Source of the DNA: Omnitrophica WOR_2 bacterium RIFCSPHIGHO2_02_FULL_52_10
GTDB lineage: Bacteria > Omnitrophota > Gorgyraeia > Zapsychrales > Zapsychraceae
Length of the DNA stretch: 12,533 nt
NCBI GenBank assembly: GCA_001805655.1
Contig: MHGR01000137.1
Location: 2,287-14,819 of the forward strand
Direction of reading: 5' to 3'
The notes under the pieces: generated by a model
What the model saw: the letters and a program-made list of their open reading frames with translations, nothing else
Told to the model about the DNA's origin: nothing
Databases searched by the model: none
Made by a program: the position numbers and the translations under genes
In this document: positions 12,210 to 12,533 of the stretch, piece by piece
Numbering within the stretch: the first letter of the stretch is position 1
Layout: each line of letters starts with the position of its first letter

Positions 12210-12315
12210 GTACATGTAGTCGCGCCGCGAGTGCCGTTGGCAAAATATCGACACGAGCAGGTGCTTCTACAATATTTTCAGGGGAGCAGGGGCCACCGCC
12301 CAAAGAGGGCTTGTT

Positions 12316-12533
12316 ATGCCCAATAAAATAGCCGCCAATTCCTATCCCGCCTTGCTTCAAAAGATCCGTAATGAAATCGACGGTGCCAGGCGCGCGATCG
12401 AATATACCCGCGCGCTGGCCTATTGGAACGTCGGCCGGCATATCAGCGAAGATATCCTCAAGAACCGAACGCGCGCCGGCTACGGCGACTTTCTGTACCG
12501 GCGCCTGGCCGGGGACCTGAACATGGGGGAGCG
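12316..12533 (+). CDS. DUF1016/YhcG-family protein, N-terminal part (truncated by window edge)
   Basis: An open frame from ATG 12316 runs off the window (72 complete codons). AGAGGG at 12304-12309 is a reasonable ribosome site. The protein starts MPNKIAANSYPALLQKIRNE and includes ARRAIEYTRALAYWNVGRHI and RAGYGDFLYRRLAGDL. This fits the N-terminal domain of DUF1016/YhcG proteins: a helical region with a conserved YW-x-(I/V)G-x-x-I and a GYG-x(n)-L-x-x-DL pattern, usually followed by a PD-(D/E)xK-like nuclease domain that is outside this window. These genes are common in accessory, repeat-rich or mobile DNA and are often poorly characterised. Identification rests on a short stretch. Confidence 0.7.
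   Translation, partial: MPNKIAANSYPALLQKIRNEIDGARRAIEYTRALAYWNVGRHISEDILKNRTRAGYGDFLYRRLAGDLNMGE

Overview
The window looks like part of a chromosome from an uncultivated, probably Gram-negative bacterium. It encodes type IV pilins, prefers GC-rich codons, has AT-rich intergenic DNA, and carries an unusual number of intergenic hairpin repeats. The gene set and repeat style remind me of candidate lineages such as Omnitrophota, but that is an impression and the sequence does not prove it.

Left part (1-8100): a sulfur-assimilation neighbourhood. A truncated PntA transhydrogenase alpha subunit (minus strand) is divergent from fprA, an NADPH-ferredoxin/adrenodoxin-type reductase. Next come a ThiS/MoaD-like sulfur carrier, a MetY-type PLP enzyme, a ThiF/MoeB-type E1-like adenylyltransferase, a JAMM metalloprotease and a siroheme sulfite reductase fused to a C-terminal TusA domain. 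The set corresponds to the protein-thiocarboxylate homocysteine/methionine pathway described in Wolinella succinogenes (HcyS, HcyF, HcyD, MetY, Sir). Inferred flow: PntA supplies NADPH, FprA reduces ferredoxin, SiR makes sulfide, HcyF charges HcyS as a thiocarboxylate, MetY joins it to an activated homoserine, and HcyD releases homocysteine. The carrier lacks a stop after its GGG end. It runs 25 residues further through a hairpin repeat and its stop overlaps the metY start (ATGA).

Four junctions, upstream of fprA, metY, hcyF and hcyD, carry inverted-repeat elements whose arms are degenerate tandem 7-mers. hcyS and sir, which have recognisable sigma70-like promoters close upstream, lack them. 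The sir promoter has a 10-bp-arm inverted repeat around its -35, and the pntA/fprA promoters are mirror-symmetric.

Middle part (8100-11850): a promoter, a cyclic-di-GMP-I (GEMM-I) riboswitch with a triple-hairpin repeat apparently inserted in its P3 arm, an intrinsic terminator, and a minor-pilin operon: PilV-like pilin, PilW-like pilin with an embedded CHLPPGNP...HLAHGD module, a large PilX-like protein, and a small single-pass membrane protein.

Right part (11850-12533): a MITE-like element, further palindromic repeats, and the start of a DUF1016/YhcG-family gene. No rRNA, tRNA, CRISPR array or transposase was seen.
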